Shown here piece after piece: positions 34,650 through 46,696 of a DNA stretch of 64,000 nt. The notes under the pieces were generated by a model. That model worked only from the letters and a program-made list of their open reading frames with translations, made no database searches and had not been told where the DNA came from. The stretch covers positions 169,201 to 233,200 of the forward strand of contig WTPW01000651.1 of the NCBI GenBank assembly GCA_009809945.1, written 5' to 3'. The translations under genes and the position numbers were made by a program. Origin of the DNA: Gigaspora margarita. Its lineage: Eukaryota; Glomeromycota; Glomeromycetes; Diversisporales; Gigasporaceae. How positions within the stretch are numbered: position 1 is the stretch's first letter; every line of letters begins with the position of its first letter.

Positions 34650-37110
34650 GGAGTAGAAGAGCGATTCCTAGATCTGGATCGATCAGAGGATCGGTAATTT
34701 CGGTCATTTCTGTATCTATCACGTGATTGATTTCGGCTTCAGGGTTGGTCATATCCAGAGCAGTTATTATTATAATTTCGGTCCCTGGATCGGCTTCGGT
34801 TTCTAGATCTGGATCTGTCATAGGACTGGCTGTTTCTAGAAGAGTAATTATTACTTTGACCTCGGGATTGGTATCCTTGGTTGTCCCTTTTGTTATCTTG
34901 GAATCGGGCATGACAATTTCGGATGAAATGTCCTTTTTGTCCACAATAGTAACAGGTGGAATTGGTAGCTCCTTGTTGGGATCGGTCTTTATTTTGGTCA
35001 GAGTAATAGGCAGGAGTAGGAGTAGGGGCAGCTTGTTTTTCAGCAAGATTGATACTAAGCTTAGCAATTTGTTCTGTAAGGCGTTCGATAGCCTTGTTAG
35101 TATCATTTGCATTATGGTCAGAAGTCATTATCCAGCCTATTTCCCATTTGCGTGCTTCAGCGATTGCAGCATCCAGAGTTTCGGGTTCAGCAGCTTGGAC
35201 ATTCATAGCATATTCTGGGCGTAGTCCTTGAATAAAGAATTGTATCATAACAGGGGCAGAGAAAACTTCTCTTGGATCTACTCTTCCTCTGAGGCGTTTA
35301 AAGCGGCTAATATAGGTATCAACTGTGTCTGTGCCTTGTTTAATTTCAAAGAGTTGTTTTTGCCAAATGGCTTTCTGTTTAGTAGTGCTGAATTTTCCCT
35401 TGAAGATATGGGTAAAACTAACAACATCCGCATTGTCATGGTCTTCATTATGAAAATAGGTAGGCTCATGCTCAAGACTAGTAAGCCATTCCTGAGCATT
35501 ATCTTTCATATATGCACAAGCAAGTTCTAGTTGGCGAGCAGGACTCCAATGGTTAGCTTTGGCAGCTCGTTCAAATTCTTCTATCCAAGTTACAGGATCT
35601 TGGGTTCCATCACCACGATAGAAGTCTATTTACATAAGAGATTTTTCACCACCTCTTCCCATAGCATTGGCAAGGGCAGTCATAGCTTCAGCAGCAGCAT
35701 TTAAAGTATCGTTGGCCATAGCTTCTTCAGGTTCTGGGTCTTCTACAGTAGCGTCTGATTCCGAATCTGAAAATCTGAGTTCTTCTGGGTTAGGTTCTTC
35801 AGGTTCTTCTTCTTTCAGCTAATTCTTCTTGGTTAAGGTCTTCGATGGGTCTTTCGTTGAGGTCTTCTTCTTCTTCAGATGCTTTTTTTTCTGAGGTTTC
35901 TTCTTCTGATCCAACTAATTCTTCGTTGGGGTTTTCTTGTTCTTGCAAATTTACTTCTAAATTTACTTCTTCTAAGGCTGCAGGTTCAATAACAGCTGGG
36001 TTAGAATAAGCTCCAACTATGTGAGGTTCAATAATTTCAACTTGGGGAAGATAGATTTGATATTGAACTTGTAAAAAGGGTGGGTCAATAGGAGTAGTAT
36101 TAGGGGTTTGGTTGGGTTGTTCAGCTGGTACGTTTGGTTGTAGAGGGGTCACTTGGGGTACTTCAATTATTTGTTGGTCAGTAGGAGCAGGTCAAGGGCC
36201 AAAAAGATTATGTGGTTGACGGTTTAGAGGAGGTGTAGTTAGAGAAGTAGTATTAAGAGTGGGATTAGTTTGGTATAGTTCGTTTACAACTGGTAATTGG
36301 GTGGTTACTAGTGGAGGAGTTCATCGAAAATATTGTGCAGGGTTAAGGTTTTGAAGAAATCTTGGTAGTAGATTAGGAGGTGGAGTATCAGGTCAAGTAA
36401 GAGGTTGGTCAAGCTGGATAGTAGTAAGGGGTGAAGAGGAAAGGGGAATACAGGGAGGAAATTGGACTTGAGTAGTATCTTCGTTGTAAGGAGGTAAAGT
36501 AGAAGAATAAGAGGGTCTGGCTAGATTATTAAGGCCTTCAGGAGTAAGGGTAAAGATAGATTGTGGTATGGGAGAGATACTAAATTCAAGATCTTGGTTA
36601 TTCTCTTGGTAGATTCGGCTAATAGGAAGATTTGCAAGAGGGTTGTCAGGGCGGGTTTGAAAAGGAGTAGATTGAGTAGGTCCTTCAATATAAAGATCAA
36701 AGGTAGTGGCTTCAAAGTTATTAGGTAAAATAGGAAGAAGAGTAAAGCGAGTATAATGACGAAGGAGAGCAGCAATTATTCCAGCAGGGTTAAGATCAGG
36801 ATTATTATATCGACAACTAAAAACTATGTCTCTGGCAGCAGCTCTAACAATATTATAATTTGCACTAGGTTGACAAAGTTCAAAATGGGCTCCGATAGTT
36901 TGTTGAGTATAGCTGGTAGCAGAATAAGCAGGTTGGTATTGTAACCAAGAACGGCGAAACTGGCTATGGTAGACAGTAGGTGGAAAGCAAACAGAGCAAG
37001 ATAAATCAGGATCAGTAACTTGTATAACTTCAATTGCAAGAGGAGAAGGGTAGTGGGCGTCATGTGCTTCAATTTGTTCTAAATGAATTTGGTAAGCTCT
37101 ACTCATATAA
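34650..37110 (-). other. Gag part of the LTR element
   Basis: A capsid-like segment (KGKFSTTKQKAIWQKQLFEI, QFFIQGLRPEYAMNVQ) is followed by CYYCGQKGHFIRNC, a CCHC knuckle, and an RS-rich stretch. Further upstream come an acidic stretch and a segment of unknown role starting MSRAYQIHLEQIEAHDA. This is the structural protein part of a Ty3/gypsy element. Confidence 0.75.
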
Positions 37111-37525
37111 AAGATCTAGGAGGTAAGCAATTTAGAATTTTGGCTTAAAAAAAAAGAAAAAACAAGGTTGGAAACTAAGAGGTCTAGAATATACTAAGAA
37201 AAGGTAAGGAAATTTCAAACTGGGTCTAAAAGAAAATAACTAATACAAATAACTAAACAATAAAAGCGCTACAAAAGCAGAGGCTTCAAGCATGCCCTTC
37301 TGAACGAATCTTTTTCAATTCGACAGGAAAATACCAGTGCTACAAAAGCAAGAGGCTTCAAGTATGCCCTTCTGAATGAATCTTTTTCAATTCGACAGGT
37401 AAACCAAAAATGATAACTTTAATAAGAGAGGAAAAGAGGCGAGAGAAATATCCTTGCAGAGAGAAGAGAAGGGGTCCTAAGAGTTCTGGCTATTTTTAAT
37501 GACTTTCTGCCAGAAGGCACCAAAA

Positions 37526-38087
37526 TGTTACAAGTGACTAATGCCTTCAATATAGTACTTGCAACACCACACATAGCGACAGGGATCTTATAAGGGTCAG
37601 AGAAGATATGAAGCGGTGTGCAAGTGGAATATTACTTCANNNNNNNNNNNNNNNNNNNNNNNNNNNNNNNNNNNNNNNNNNNNNNNNNNNNNNNNNNNNN
37701 NNNNNNNNNNNNNNNNNNNNNNNNNNNNNNNNNNNNNNNNNNNNNNNNNNNNNNNNNNNNNNNNNNNNNNNNATAAAACTAATAAAACTAATAAAACTAA
37801 TAAAACTAATAAAACTAATAAAACTAATAAAACTAATAAAACTAATAAAACTAATAAAACTAATAAAACTAATAAAACTAATAAAACTAATAAAACTAAT
37901 AAAACTAATAAAACTAATAAAACTAATAAAACTAATAAAACTAATAAAACTAATAAAACTAATAAAACTAATAAAACTAATAAAACTACCATTGCGCAAT
38001 TGTATTTTGTATTGTGTACTTATTTATTTTACAATTGCTATTCTTTGGAATGTTCCGGAAATAGGACAAGAGATCTGTTCTATAACA
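37526..38087 (-). repeat. Right LTR (5' LTR) with expanded minisatellite and gap
   Basis: It matches the left LTR at both ends. A 133 bp run of Ns (37640-37772) is followed by 24 perfect units of the 9 bp repeat (37773-37988), at least twice as many as in the left LTR. Confidence 0.9.
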
Positions 38088-38940
38088 ATATCAAACATAT
38101 CAGACATATTGAATATATTAGATTTAGAAAAATTGTTAGTACTTGAGAATTACATAGCTGTGGTATAAAAGACACAGCAATGTAAAAGTATAAATATAAT
38201 GCCATTTGTCTTTACAAAAGAGTAGATTTTTGTAAGTTTCTATAGTTTGTAAGTTTATTGTTTGTTAGTTCAGTAGTCTAGAAGCAAGAACTTAGTAGAG
38301 TTCAAAGCCTAAAGATCGATATTATAGAAGTAATAACCTTTGAAATTAGAGTAGAAGTGTTATTGTTAGTAATTTCTTTCTCTAATAAATAATAAAATAA
38401 ACTGTTATTACTATAAACTAATAACCTTCTAATAAGTAAAATCATATTTAAATCTACAATTCTGTTAGAGTCTCATTATATAATCTAGAGCTCTATTCAA
38501 CCCTAGTTCCTTAGACCAAGTTAATTCACACCTTAATTAAAGCCTTATCACCATTATTGGGGTTGAATTAGAGTAGTTTTAATTAGTATTAGTAGTATGT
38601 AGTTGCTATATTTATATGGAGAATATGATTTTCACCTGGACAATTTGGTAGTGATTGTGAAATTTGAACTTCTCAAACTACCTGTACCAAAAGACCTGCA
38701 CAAAGCTAGTAATCTGAGCTGTGATATCAACTAAATACCCATTACCAGCTCAAACAGACAAATTTGAAAAGAAAAAAAAAGATATTATTATTGCTCGATT
38801 AGCTGACTTTATACAAAAAACTAAATGACTTTATTTACAAAATCTGAAAAACATATGGGATAAGGGCTTACTACCCTTATTGGCTCTAATATACATGATT
38901 ACATTTTTCATCATAGTGATATGTATTCATTATACAGCAA
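38088..38940. other. AT-rich stretch, nothing assigned
   Basis: The start continues the ATATCAAA repeat interrupted by the LTR element. The rest has no convincing frame, tRNA or terminal repeat. Confidence 0.4.
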
Positions 38941-39108
38941 ATGACAAGGACACCTATAGTGTCCCGTCTGCCTCACAAGTACAGAGATGATCTGAAACCA
39001 TTTACAGATCAACATGCCTTCATATAGAGGGAATTATCAAATTTTCTTATAGCTGAAAAGAGAAGCGGTAACTATGCTTCTGCTAAAATGAGCGAGGTCA
39101 TTCTTATG
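38941..39108 (+). pseudogene. Possible coding relic upstream of the 45 bp repeats
   Basis: From an ATG at 38941 the frame reads MTRTPIVSRLPHKYRDDLKP with one stop (39025-39027) and then runs into the 45 bp repeat block in the same frame. Composition is less AT-rich than the surroundings. No family is recognised, and this may be chance. Confidence 0.25.
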
Positions 39109-39419
39109 GTCATTGCACTGCCACTTGTTGCTGTGGAGCCACTACAACAATTGGTCCTTACACTGCCACTTGTAGCCGTGGAGTCAAATACAACAACTGG
39201 TTCTTGCTATGCCATATGCAGCTGTGGAGCCAACTACCTCTGGTCCTTGCACTGCCACTTGCAGCCATGAACCAGGTACAAAACAGCTCCTTGCACTGCC
39301 TCTTGTAGCCACGGAGCTAACTACCTCTGGTTCTTGCACTGCCACTTGCAGCCATGAAGCCAGGTACACTACAGGTCCTTGCACTGCTAATGCAGTCATG
39401 AAACCTAATATAACAAAAG
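39109..39419. repeat. Seven tandem copies of a 43-46 bp GC-richer repeat
   Basis: Units start at 39109, 39154, 39200, 39243, 39286, 39330 and 39375. Each begins like GTCCTTGCACTGCCACTTG, then CAGCCATGAAGCC or TAGCCGTGGAG. Unit lengths of 45, 46, 43, 43, 44 and 45 bp do not keep one reading frame, which argues against a simple 15-residue protein repeat. Open frames seen here (39088-39270, 39209-39439) follow from the repeat. Confidence 0.8.
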
Positions 39420-39949
39420 ACACAACACTGCTTGCTTGAATTTGGGTGGGTAAGGGAGGGAAATAGAGCCAGCCTTCATAAGGTGAGCAATAGTAAAAAG
39501 AAAGATAACCTTCTTTACCAAAATTCTTGATCTTAAATACTCCTTCTGTATCACTAGTTCATACTTGGCCACAGTTATTATCCCTTACCCCCATTATTAA
39601 TCTAACAATCATAACCATGTGAATATCAAAATCATATGCAAATCTGAAATTACCTGTAGAAACAAGTTACAAAATCTCATAACAATAATCAAAGAATAGC
39701 CATAAAAGGATACATAACAAAACCTGTACATAATCAGTCATAAAGTCATCTGATCTCACAATAATGATCACTCTGTCACTTCGTTGACAGGCTTTTCAAA
39801 CAATAATAAATTCTTGCTACAATTACTACTATAACAAAGTATCTTTATCAAGCCAAGCCAAACTATGCTAATTCCAAATAAAAAGTCCACAACAAAGTCA
39901 AAAAATATTTGAGCTTATGAACAAACCCAAAAAAACCTTTGAAAAGAAA
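39420..39949. other. Stretch without recognised features
   Basis: AT-rich sequence between the 45 bp repeats and the Sel1 relics. No frame or inverted repeat stood out. Confidence 0.4.
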
Positions 39950-41116
39950 TTAGATGCACTAGATGTAATTATAAAAAGCATAGTATCTTTATGTGTTCTG
40001 ATACAAGAAGACTAGAAGAAAAGGGTGCCACTCTATTTGAAAAGTTGAATAAAAAAGAAATGATCAAATTCCAGAATTTAATTACCAGACCTTCAAAACT
40101 GACTATATGATGATAGGCAACTTTCTAAGCTCTGGAATTGTTAATAAAAATATTAGAAGACTTTAAAAATAACAAAAGTGAAATAGAGGTACCTATTACA
40201 TACTCACTACTATATATTCATATAACCAACTAAGAAAAAATGTTGACCTTTAGTAACTTTCACTGTGAAAGTTTCTTTACCAAAGCCCTATACTAAAAAA
40301 GCCTAGTGACTGAGTTCACCATGCAGAATGACCCCAATGAAAGAAGAAAGGCCCATCCAAGAATTTCTAAGGATAAATAGCATTGAAAAGAATGAAACTA
40401 AAGCATTCACATATTGTCAACTATTTGCAGATATCAGACACACTAATAAAACATACCTAACTAAATCCTGCTATGTGAAAGAAGTTGGAATTAGAAAGAA
40501 CAAGAATAGAGAAATACTAGTTGAAAGAAACTCTCAATAACTTACTCACAATGTACAGAAACTGGAAATTCAGATGAAAAGTATGGTCTTGGATTCACTC
40601 AGCAAAAGCATTTGCAGAAATTTGGAAACAAAAAAACATTATACTTATTTTTATATATCTAGTAGACTGTTTCTATGAAGAAAAATAGCCTGACCCAAGT
40701 CTGTACTCTGAAATTTCTATCACCAAGCCCAAATTAAAAAGGCCAAAAGAGCTTAAATCTATTAACTATAAAAATTGCAACTAAAATGCTATTGGTACCC
40801 CAAAGATAAAACAAATAGTACAGAGAATAAAAACAAGGATTAACAATTAGCAAGAATTGGGTACACTAATAAAACTTACAACCTGGAACCTTGTTATAAA
40901 AATGGAAGTAAAGTTAAACTGATAAATAAGAAGAAATTAGAGCCAACAAAAACAAATATGTAGTTGGCATTCAGTTATTCTTAAAAATTAGCTGAATAGA
41001 TACTATTAATGAAACAAAAAATAGCTGATTTGGATCAGAAAAAGAAAAAAAAATGAAAAACATATCCATAAGACCTCAAGAATTTGCAGATGATAAAGCC
41101 CCAAGGAAAAGGCATA
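39950..41116 (+). pseudogene. Sel1-repeat gene relic, first part
   Basis: Segments in different frames match Sel1-like (TPR-type) repeats as found in the many kinase-Sel1 proteins of these fungi. They are ETKAFTYCQLFADIRHTNK followed by TYLTKSCYVKEVGIRKNKN at about 40405-40505, NSDEKYGLGF near 40572, and YNLEPCYKNGSKVKLINKKK near 40878. The longest open piece is 40328-40540. The family pattern is KAFxYYQKSAExGNxxGxYxLGxCYxxGIGxxKDE. Numerous stops and frame changes separate the pieces. The kinase part, if there was one, is not visible. Confidence 0.6.
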
Positions 41117-42933
41117 AAAAAATCTGTGCTTAGTTTTTAGTCATGTGGTTAAGATCATAATTTTTGCTAAAAATAAAAATTTCAAAACTTTAAATCAAGA
41201 TAACTCAAAAACCATCTAAACAAATTTACAAAACTTCTTATTTCAATTCTAAGGATTAATATGATTTTTATTAAATTTGTTGGGTAGATATCAAGATATC
41301 TTTACTCAAATTTTAAAAAAATTTGCTATACCTTCTATTTTGATGAGATTTTGATTTTCTTTAACTTTGAGCAAAGATATCTCTACACCCACTTGTTCAA
41401 ATTTGATGAAATATTTTTTATTTGAATTCTATGAATTNATAGAATTTAAATAAAAAATGATTCATTGAATTTGAATAAGTAAGTGTAGAGATATCTTTGC
41501 TCAAAGTTAAAAAAAATTAAAATGCCTGTCAAAATAAAAGTTATGGCAAATTTTTTTAAAATTTGAGTTAGTGAATGGCGTCGTAATTAGCCAATTACTA
41601 CAATTATATTTACTACATATATTTTTNCATACCATTTTTTAAACCTTAATTGTAATAATTATGTAGTTATGTNGTTTTATTTACTACATGTAGTAATATG
41701 TAGTAATATAATATTAGTTATTTATATGNAGTAATTATGTAGTAATGTAGTATTATTACTACATGTAGTAATATGTAGTAATATAATATTAGTTATTTAT
41801 ATGTAGTAATTATGTAGTAATTATAAAGTAATGTAGCATTATTACTACATGTAATAATATAATATTATTTACTACATTAACTTCAACTTTTATTTCTTTA
41901 CAATTTACACCTTCAATTATGACTCACACCTTTAAACACAACTCATGGTCACCAACAACAATGAGGCTTATTTATATTAACTTGCAAAAAGAACTTATTT
42001 TAACTTATTTCCTTATTCTTATATTTATACTTATATGTATGTGACTTTTACTATTATATACCAATGCATACTGATAATTATAAATATGCAAATAATTCTT
42101 TGCATGTATAAAACTCTACCTTTACTACTAATGTATTCAGCAGCTGTGATCATCAAATAATATTTGAATTAGTCAATTGCGCATTGAATAAAGTATCGGT
42201 TATATATAAAAATAATTACTACATATAATATATATTACTACATGTAATAATATTTACTACATGTAATAATACTTACTACATAATGTAGTAAATATTACTA
42301 CAATTACTACTTTTTGTAGTAAATAATTACTACATACTACATATCACAATTTGAATTACGGCGCCAATCACTAATTTGAGTAATGGTATCTCAACAACTG
42401 ACTAATCAATTTTGATGAAAATTTTTTTGTTTGAATTCTACAGATTTATGAAATTTATAAAGTTTTTATTCAAATTTTTAAAAAAAATTAAACCGTCTAT
42501 CAAAACAAATATTGTATTAAATTTTTTTTCACACTTTAAGTAAAAATATCTCTATAAGCATATAACTAAATTTGAAGAAACTTTTTTATTTAAATTTATG
42601 GACTTATAGAATTCAAATAAAAAAGTTACATTGAAATTAATTAGCTAGTTGTCGAGATATTTTTACTCATGTTTAAAAAAATCAAATATCTATTAAAAAT
42701 TAAAGTTGTATTAAATTTTCTCAAACTTTGAGTAAAGATATTTTGACAACTACCTGACTAAATTCAATGAAACATTTTTTCAAAATTATATGACCCTTAG
42801 TATTCAAATAAAAAAGGTGTCAATTTTGTTTAGTTGGTTATTGAGATATTTTGATTTAAATTTTTGAAAGTTTTATTTTTAGTAAAAATTATAATCTTTA
42901 TTATGTAACTAAAAACTAAGCACAGATTTTTTT
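41117..42933. mobile_element. 1.8 kb inverted-repeat element splitting the Sel1 relic
   Basis: The ends are long inverted repeats: AATCTGTGCTTAGTTTTTAG, then AATTTTTGCTAAAAATAAAA further in, and complements on the right. TA stands outside both ends (41115-41116 and 42934-42935). Coding-like Sel1-type sequence occurs on both sides. Inside are the AT-rich palindromes also seen at 6050-7735 and a nested element at 41571-42371. Confidence 0.75.
41571..42371. mobile_element. 801 bp TA-flanked element of TACTACA repeats
   Basis: The ends GTGAATGGCGTCGTAATTAG and the complement of GAATTACGGCGCCAATCAC are inverted partners with TA outside (41569-41570 and 42372-42373). The interior is dominated by TACTACA/TGTAGTA motifs in both directions, including a directly duplicated segment of about 75 bp at 41683-41840. 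Three single Ns lie here. Confidence 0.75.
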
Positions 42934-42935
42934 TA

Positions 42936-43657
42936 TACAAGAGAAAGTGATCAAGAGATATTAGTTGAAGATAATGATATAAGTTGCAAAAAGAAGAATT
43001 ATACTAGAAAACTTTTGAAAAAAGAAGCTTTAAGTTGTGCATATGAATTGTAGATAGAAAAAGTTGAAGAATTTTAATATACAGATGAATGAAAAAAAGT
43101 AGTAGAAGAACTTACTAGCATAGAACTTGCTAAAGCTAAAGATATATTGAAGATTAGTGACTGTTATCAAAAGGGAATTGGAATAGCAAAGAATAAAAAT
43201 AAGGCAATTAATTATTGCTAAAGCCTGCAGAAAAAGCACCTGAATTTCTAAAATAGCTCTTAAAATTTGCAGAAAATAATGATTAAAAGAACAATAGGGT
43301 CTTGGATTCTGTCTGCTAAAAAGAATCTATCTAAAAAAAGCTAACTATTAGGCATACAATTATTATCAAGAATCATTTAAAATAAGAAGTACTAAAGAAA
43401 CCAGTACATTAGGTTCTTGTCAAAAAAAGGGAACCAGAACTGAAAAATATAAGAAAAATCCCAGTTAGTACAACTACAAATTGGAATTATAGTAATAGTT
43501 AATAAAATCCTTTGATATCTACTAATGTACTAGATATATACTCAAGTATTCATTCCTAGCAGAAGTATCTGCTTGAATATCCAGCTCTAGAAAAATAATG
43601 TGCCTATTTTACATTATAAAAAAAAACAATTTAACTTTGAAGCACCTTAGTAGAACC
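42936..43657 (+). pseudogene. Sel1-repeat gene relic, second part
   Basis: At about 43112-43220 the plus strand reads AKAKDILKISDCYQKGIGIA then KNKNKAINYC, a good Sel1 unit. At about 43300-43430 it reads LGFCLLKRIYLKKANY, a stop, AYNYYQESFK and STLGSCQKKGTRTEKYKKN, two further decayed units. It probably continues the relic at 39950-41116 across the inserted element. Confidence 0.6.
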
Positions 43658-44051
43658 TAGGGGTTAGTAAAACGATGGGGAACAATCCAATGTTACACAA
43701 GTTTCATAGTAATGCAAAAATTGTTATTTTATATAAAAATTATATAAATTCATATATATGTGTTCGATTCGTCAAAGTCTTGATTGTTAATTTTTTTTAG
43801 AAATAACCTATTTACCAGGATTTCTTTTTTTTCAAAAATTGAAATAGACAAAAGTAAATAATTAATTATAAAGAACTTTTATAGCTGCTCTTTTATTGTT
43901 AAAAAAACTGAATCATATATTTATATAAAATAAAAAAAATGAAGGTAAGAGATTATACACACAACTCAAAGCCTATAAACTGTTTCAAACTGTCTTTATT
44001 TTAATTACTCAAAAGCCAAACTAGTTGGAGTTAATATAAGATTTTATTTTT

Positions 44052-45470
44052 TTATAGTGGCAAACTCTTTCAAAAGATCTTGCAAACATGTGAAATTTTT
44101 TGAAAGAACTTGCAAACTGCAGGTTTCAAAATATTTTGAAAGTAATTTCAAAAATACTTTAGTTTGAAATAATTTGAAATATTTTTAAAATATCTTAGAT
44201 CTAGAAAACCAAGCTAAATAAGTATATCTGTAACCTGTTCATACCAAAAGTGTATTGGACTATATTTTTAAAATATTTCAAAATATTTCAAAATATTTCG
44301 AAATTTTGTATGATGTTACAAGATCAGATTAGATCTTTTATAAATTAGATCTTTTTTCATTTTGTTTTTCTTTTATTTATTTATTTTTTAAATTTTAAAG
44401 TAGCAAAATCTTTTGAAAGATCTTGTGAACCTGTAAAAACTTTTGGCAAACTGCAATATAATTCAAAATATTTTGCAAAAAATATATTTTGAAATATTTT
44501 ATTTCAAAATAATTCAAAATATTTTCAATTATTTTAGACCTGAAAAACCAAGCTGGATTAGCATATCTGTAACCTGGGTCATATCAAGGGCGCATTGGAC
44601 TATATTTTCAACATATTTCAAAATATTTTGAAATATTTTAAAATTTTGTATAATTTTACAAGATAAGATTAGATCTTTTATAAATTAGATCTTTTTTCAT
44701 TTTGTTTTTTGATTTCATTTTGTTTTTCTTTTATTTATTTATTTTTTTAATTTTTATAGTAATAAAATCTTTTGAAAGATCTTGCAAACCTGTGAAAACA
44801 TTGGCAAACTGCAATATAATTCGAAATATTTTGCAAAAAATTTTTTTAAAATATTTTATTTTGAAATAATTGGAAATATTTTCAATTATTTTAGATCTAG
44901 AAAACCAAGCTAGATTAGTATATCTGTAATCTGGGTCATATCAAGGGCATATTGGACTCTATTTTTGAAATATTATGAAATATTTTGAAATATTTTGAAT
45001 TTTTATATGATGTTACAAGATCAGATTAGATTTTTTTATAAATTAGATCTTTTTTTAGTTTGTTTTTTGATTTCATTTTGTTTTTCTTTTATTTATTTAT
45101 TTTTTAAATTTTTATAGTAGCGAAATCTTTTGAAAGATCTTGCAAACCTGTAAAAACTTTTGGTGAACTGCAATATAATTCGAAATATTTTGCAAAAAAT
45201 ATTTTTTGAAATATTTTATTTGAAATAATTTGAAATATTCAATTATTTTAGACCTAGAAAACCAAGCTGGATCAGTATATCTGTAACCTGGGTCATATTA
45301 AGGGCGTATTGACTATATTTTCAAAATATTTCAAAATATTTCAAAATATTTTAAAATTTTGTATGATGTTACAAGATCAGATTAGATATTTTATAAATTA
45401 GATCTTTTTTCATTTTGTTTTTTGATTTCATTTTGTTTTTCTTTCATTTATTTATTTTTTTAATTTTTTT
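44052..45470. repeat. Four tandem 340-360 bp repeats in the left palindrome arm
   Basis: Units start near 44062, 44404, 44764 and 45121 with the motif TTTTGAAAGATCTTGCAAAC. They continue with CAATATAATTCGAAATATTT, GATCTGATCTTGTAACATCA (complement) and a T-rich end. Only two units occur in the right arm, inverted, at about 47404-48070. Confidence 0.75.
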
Positions 45471-46510
45471 TACACTTTACAAAAATTAGTTTTTTGCAAG
45501 AAAACCAACAACTATTCAGCACTTTGCAAGAACACCTATTTGACTTTGCACACTAATTTAGACTTCTGACACTTTGCAAGAACACAACTGATTTCTCTAG
45601 CAATTTCTAAATTTTCAAAATGCTTCTTTAAAGAGATAATTTAGTTTGGTACAAGTTTTTGCAAGTTTTTGCAAAGTTTCGCTTTATTTATTTTTTTGTT
45701 TAATATTTTTGTTTTTTTGTTTTTTTTTAAATTTTTTTTATTAATTTATTTTATTCTGGCACTTTGTGAGAACACTAACTTCTCTAACACTTTGCAAGAA
45801 CATACTAGATTGCTCTAGTCTATTTTTTAGAAGTGTTTAAAAAAAAGAAAAAAATGAAGTAATAGTCAAAACAAAAGAGATAGCTGAAGCAAAAACAATA
45901 GTTAAAACAAAGAAGCAAAGATAATAGCTAACTGTGGGGTATATAAAAATAAGTGTATAGAGTTAGTTTTTTATTTTTTTCTACAAATAGTAATGGAATT
46001 AGATGCGACAAAGTGTGAAAGTAGTTAAAATAATATGTAATAATGTAAAAATAATACTGTAAAGAATATATAATAATTAAAATATAATATATAATAAATA
46101 TGTTTAATTTAAAAATGTAATATATATAATGTATAGTGATGATAATAAAAAAATATAAAATTTTATATTAAATTGTAAAAATTTTAAAAAATTTGAAAAT
46201 TTGTGAATTATTGTGAAATATTGCAAAATATTGCAGATTTACACAATAATATGCGAAATATCACCTCCTGTGACTCCTGAAAGGAATAATTAAATAGAGG
46301 TTTACATTTTTTTTATTTGGTCTATTTCACAATATTTACAATATAATTTGATCTTTCAGGAGGTCACAGAAGGTAATATTTCACATATTATCGTGTAAAT
46401 CTGCAATATTTTGCAATATTTCACAATAATTCTCATAATTTTAAAATTTTTTAAAATTTTTACAATTTAATATAAATTTTATATTTTTTTATTATTATCA
46501 TTATATATTA

Positions 46511-46696
46511 CAGTTGAACCTCCCCAAACCGGTATGCATGGTGGACAAGTTTTGTATTAGTATTGAGAGGTTATTGGATTTGAAATCATTATAAACTATA
46601 TAAATTCATATAAGAGAAACAGACTTGGTAGATTACTTTTTTATCAGATTTGTCAGGTTATCAGATTTGACAGGATCAGATTTGGGGGTTCAACTG
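46511..46696. mobile_element. 186 bp TA-flanked MITE inside the right palindrome arm
   Basis: The ends CAGTTGAACCTCCCCAAA and, complemented, CAGTTGAACCCCCAAATC have TA outside. The left arm has the uninterrupted counterpart sequence, so the MITE came after the palindrome. Confidence 0.8.

Larger units (their letters stand above)
27486..38087 (-). mobile_element. Ty3/gypsy LTR retrotransposon (fossil, recent)
   Basis: The element is bounded by two LTRs with TGTTA...TAACA ends and a 4 bp ATAT flank on each side. Read on the minus strand it has a primer-binding-type site starting TGGTGCC next to the right LTR and a purine-rich AAAGGGGACGGAAA tract next to the left LTR. The order gag, protease, reverse transcriptase-RNase H, integrase places it in Ty3/gypsy. 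It looks broken as assembled, with roughly half a dozen interruptions plus an assembly gap and scattered Ns. The LTRs differ at only about four of some 340 comparable bases, so the insertion is recent. Two unusual parts are an extra zinc-knuckle region before the reverse transcriptase and a 3' reading frame after the integrase. Confidence 0.92.

Noticed and set aside
37597-38168. Long open frames with LVL, FIS, IKL or KTN tripeptide repeats on both strands
   Set aside because: They are translations of the 9 bp minisatellite and of a run of Ns in the LTR.
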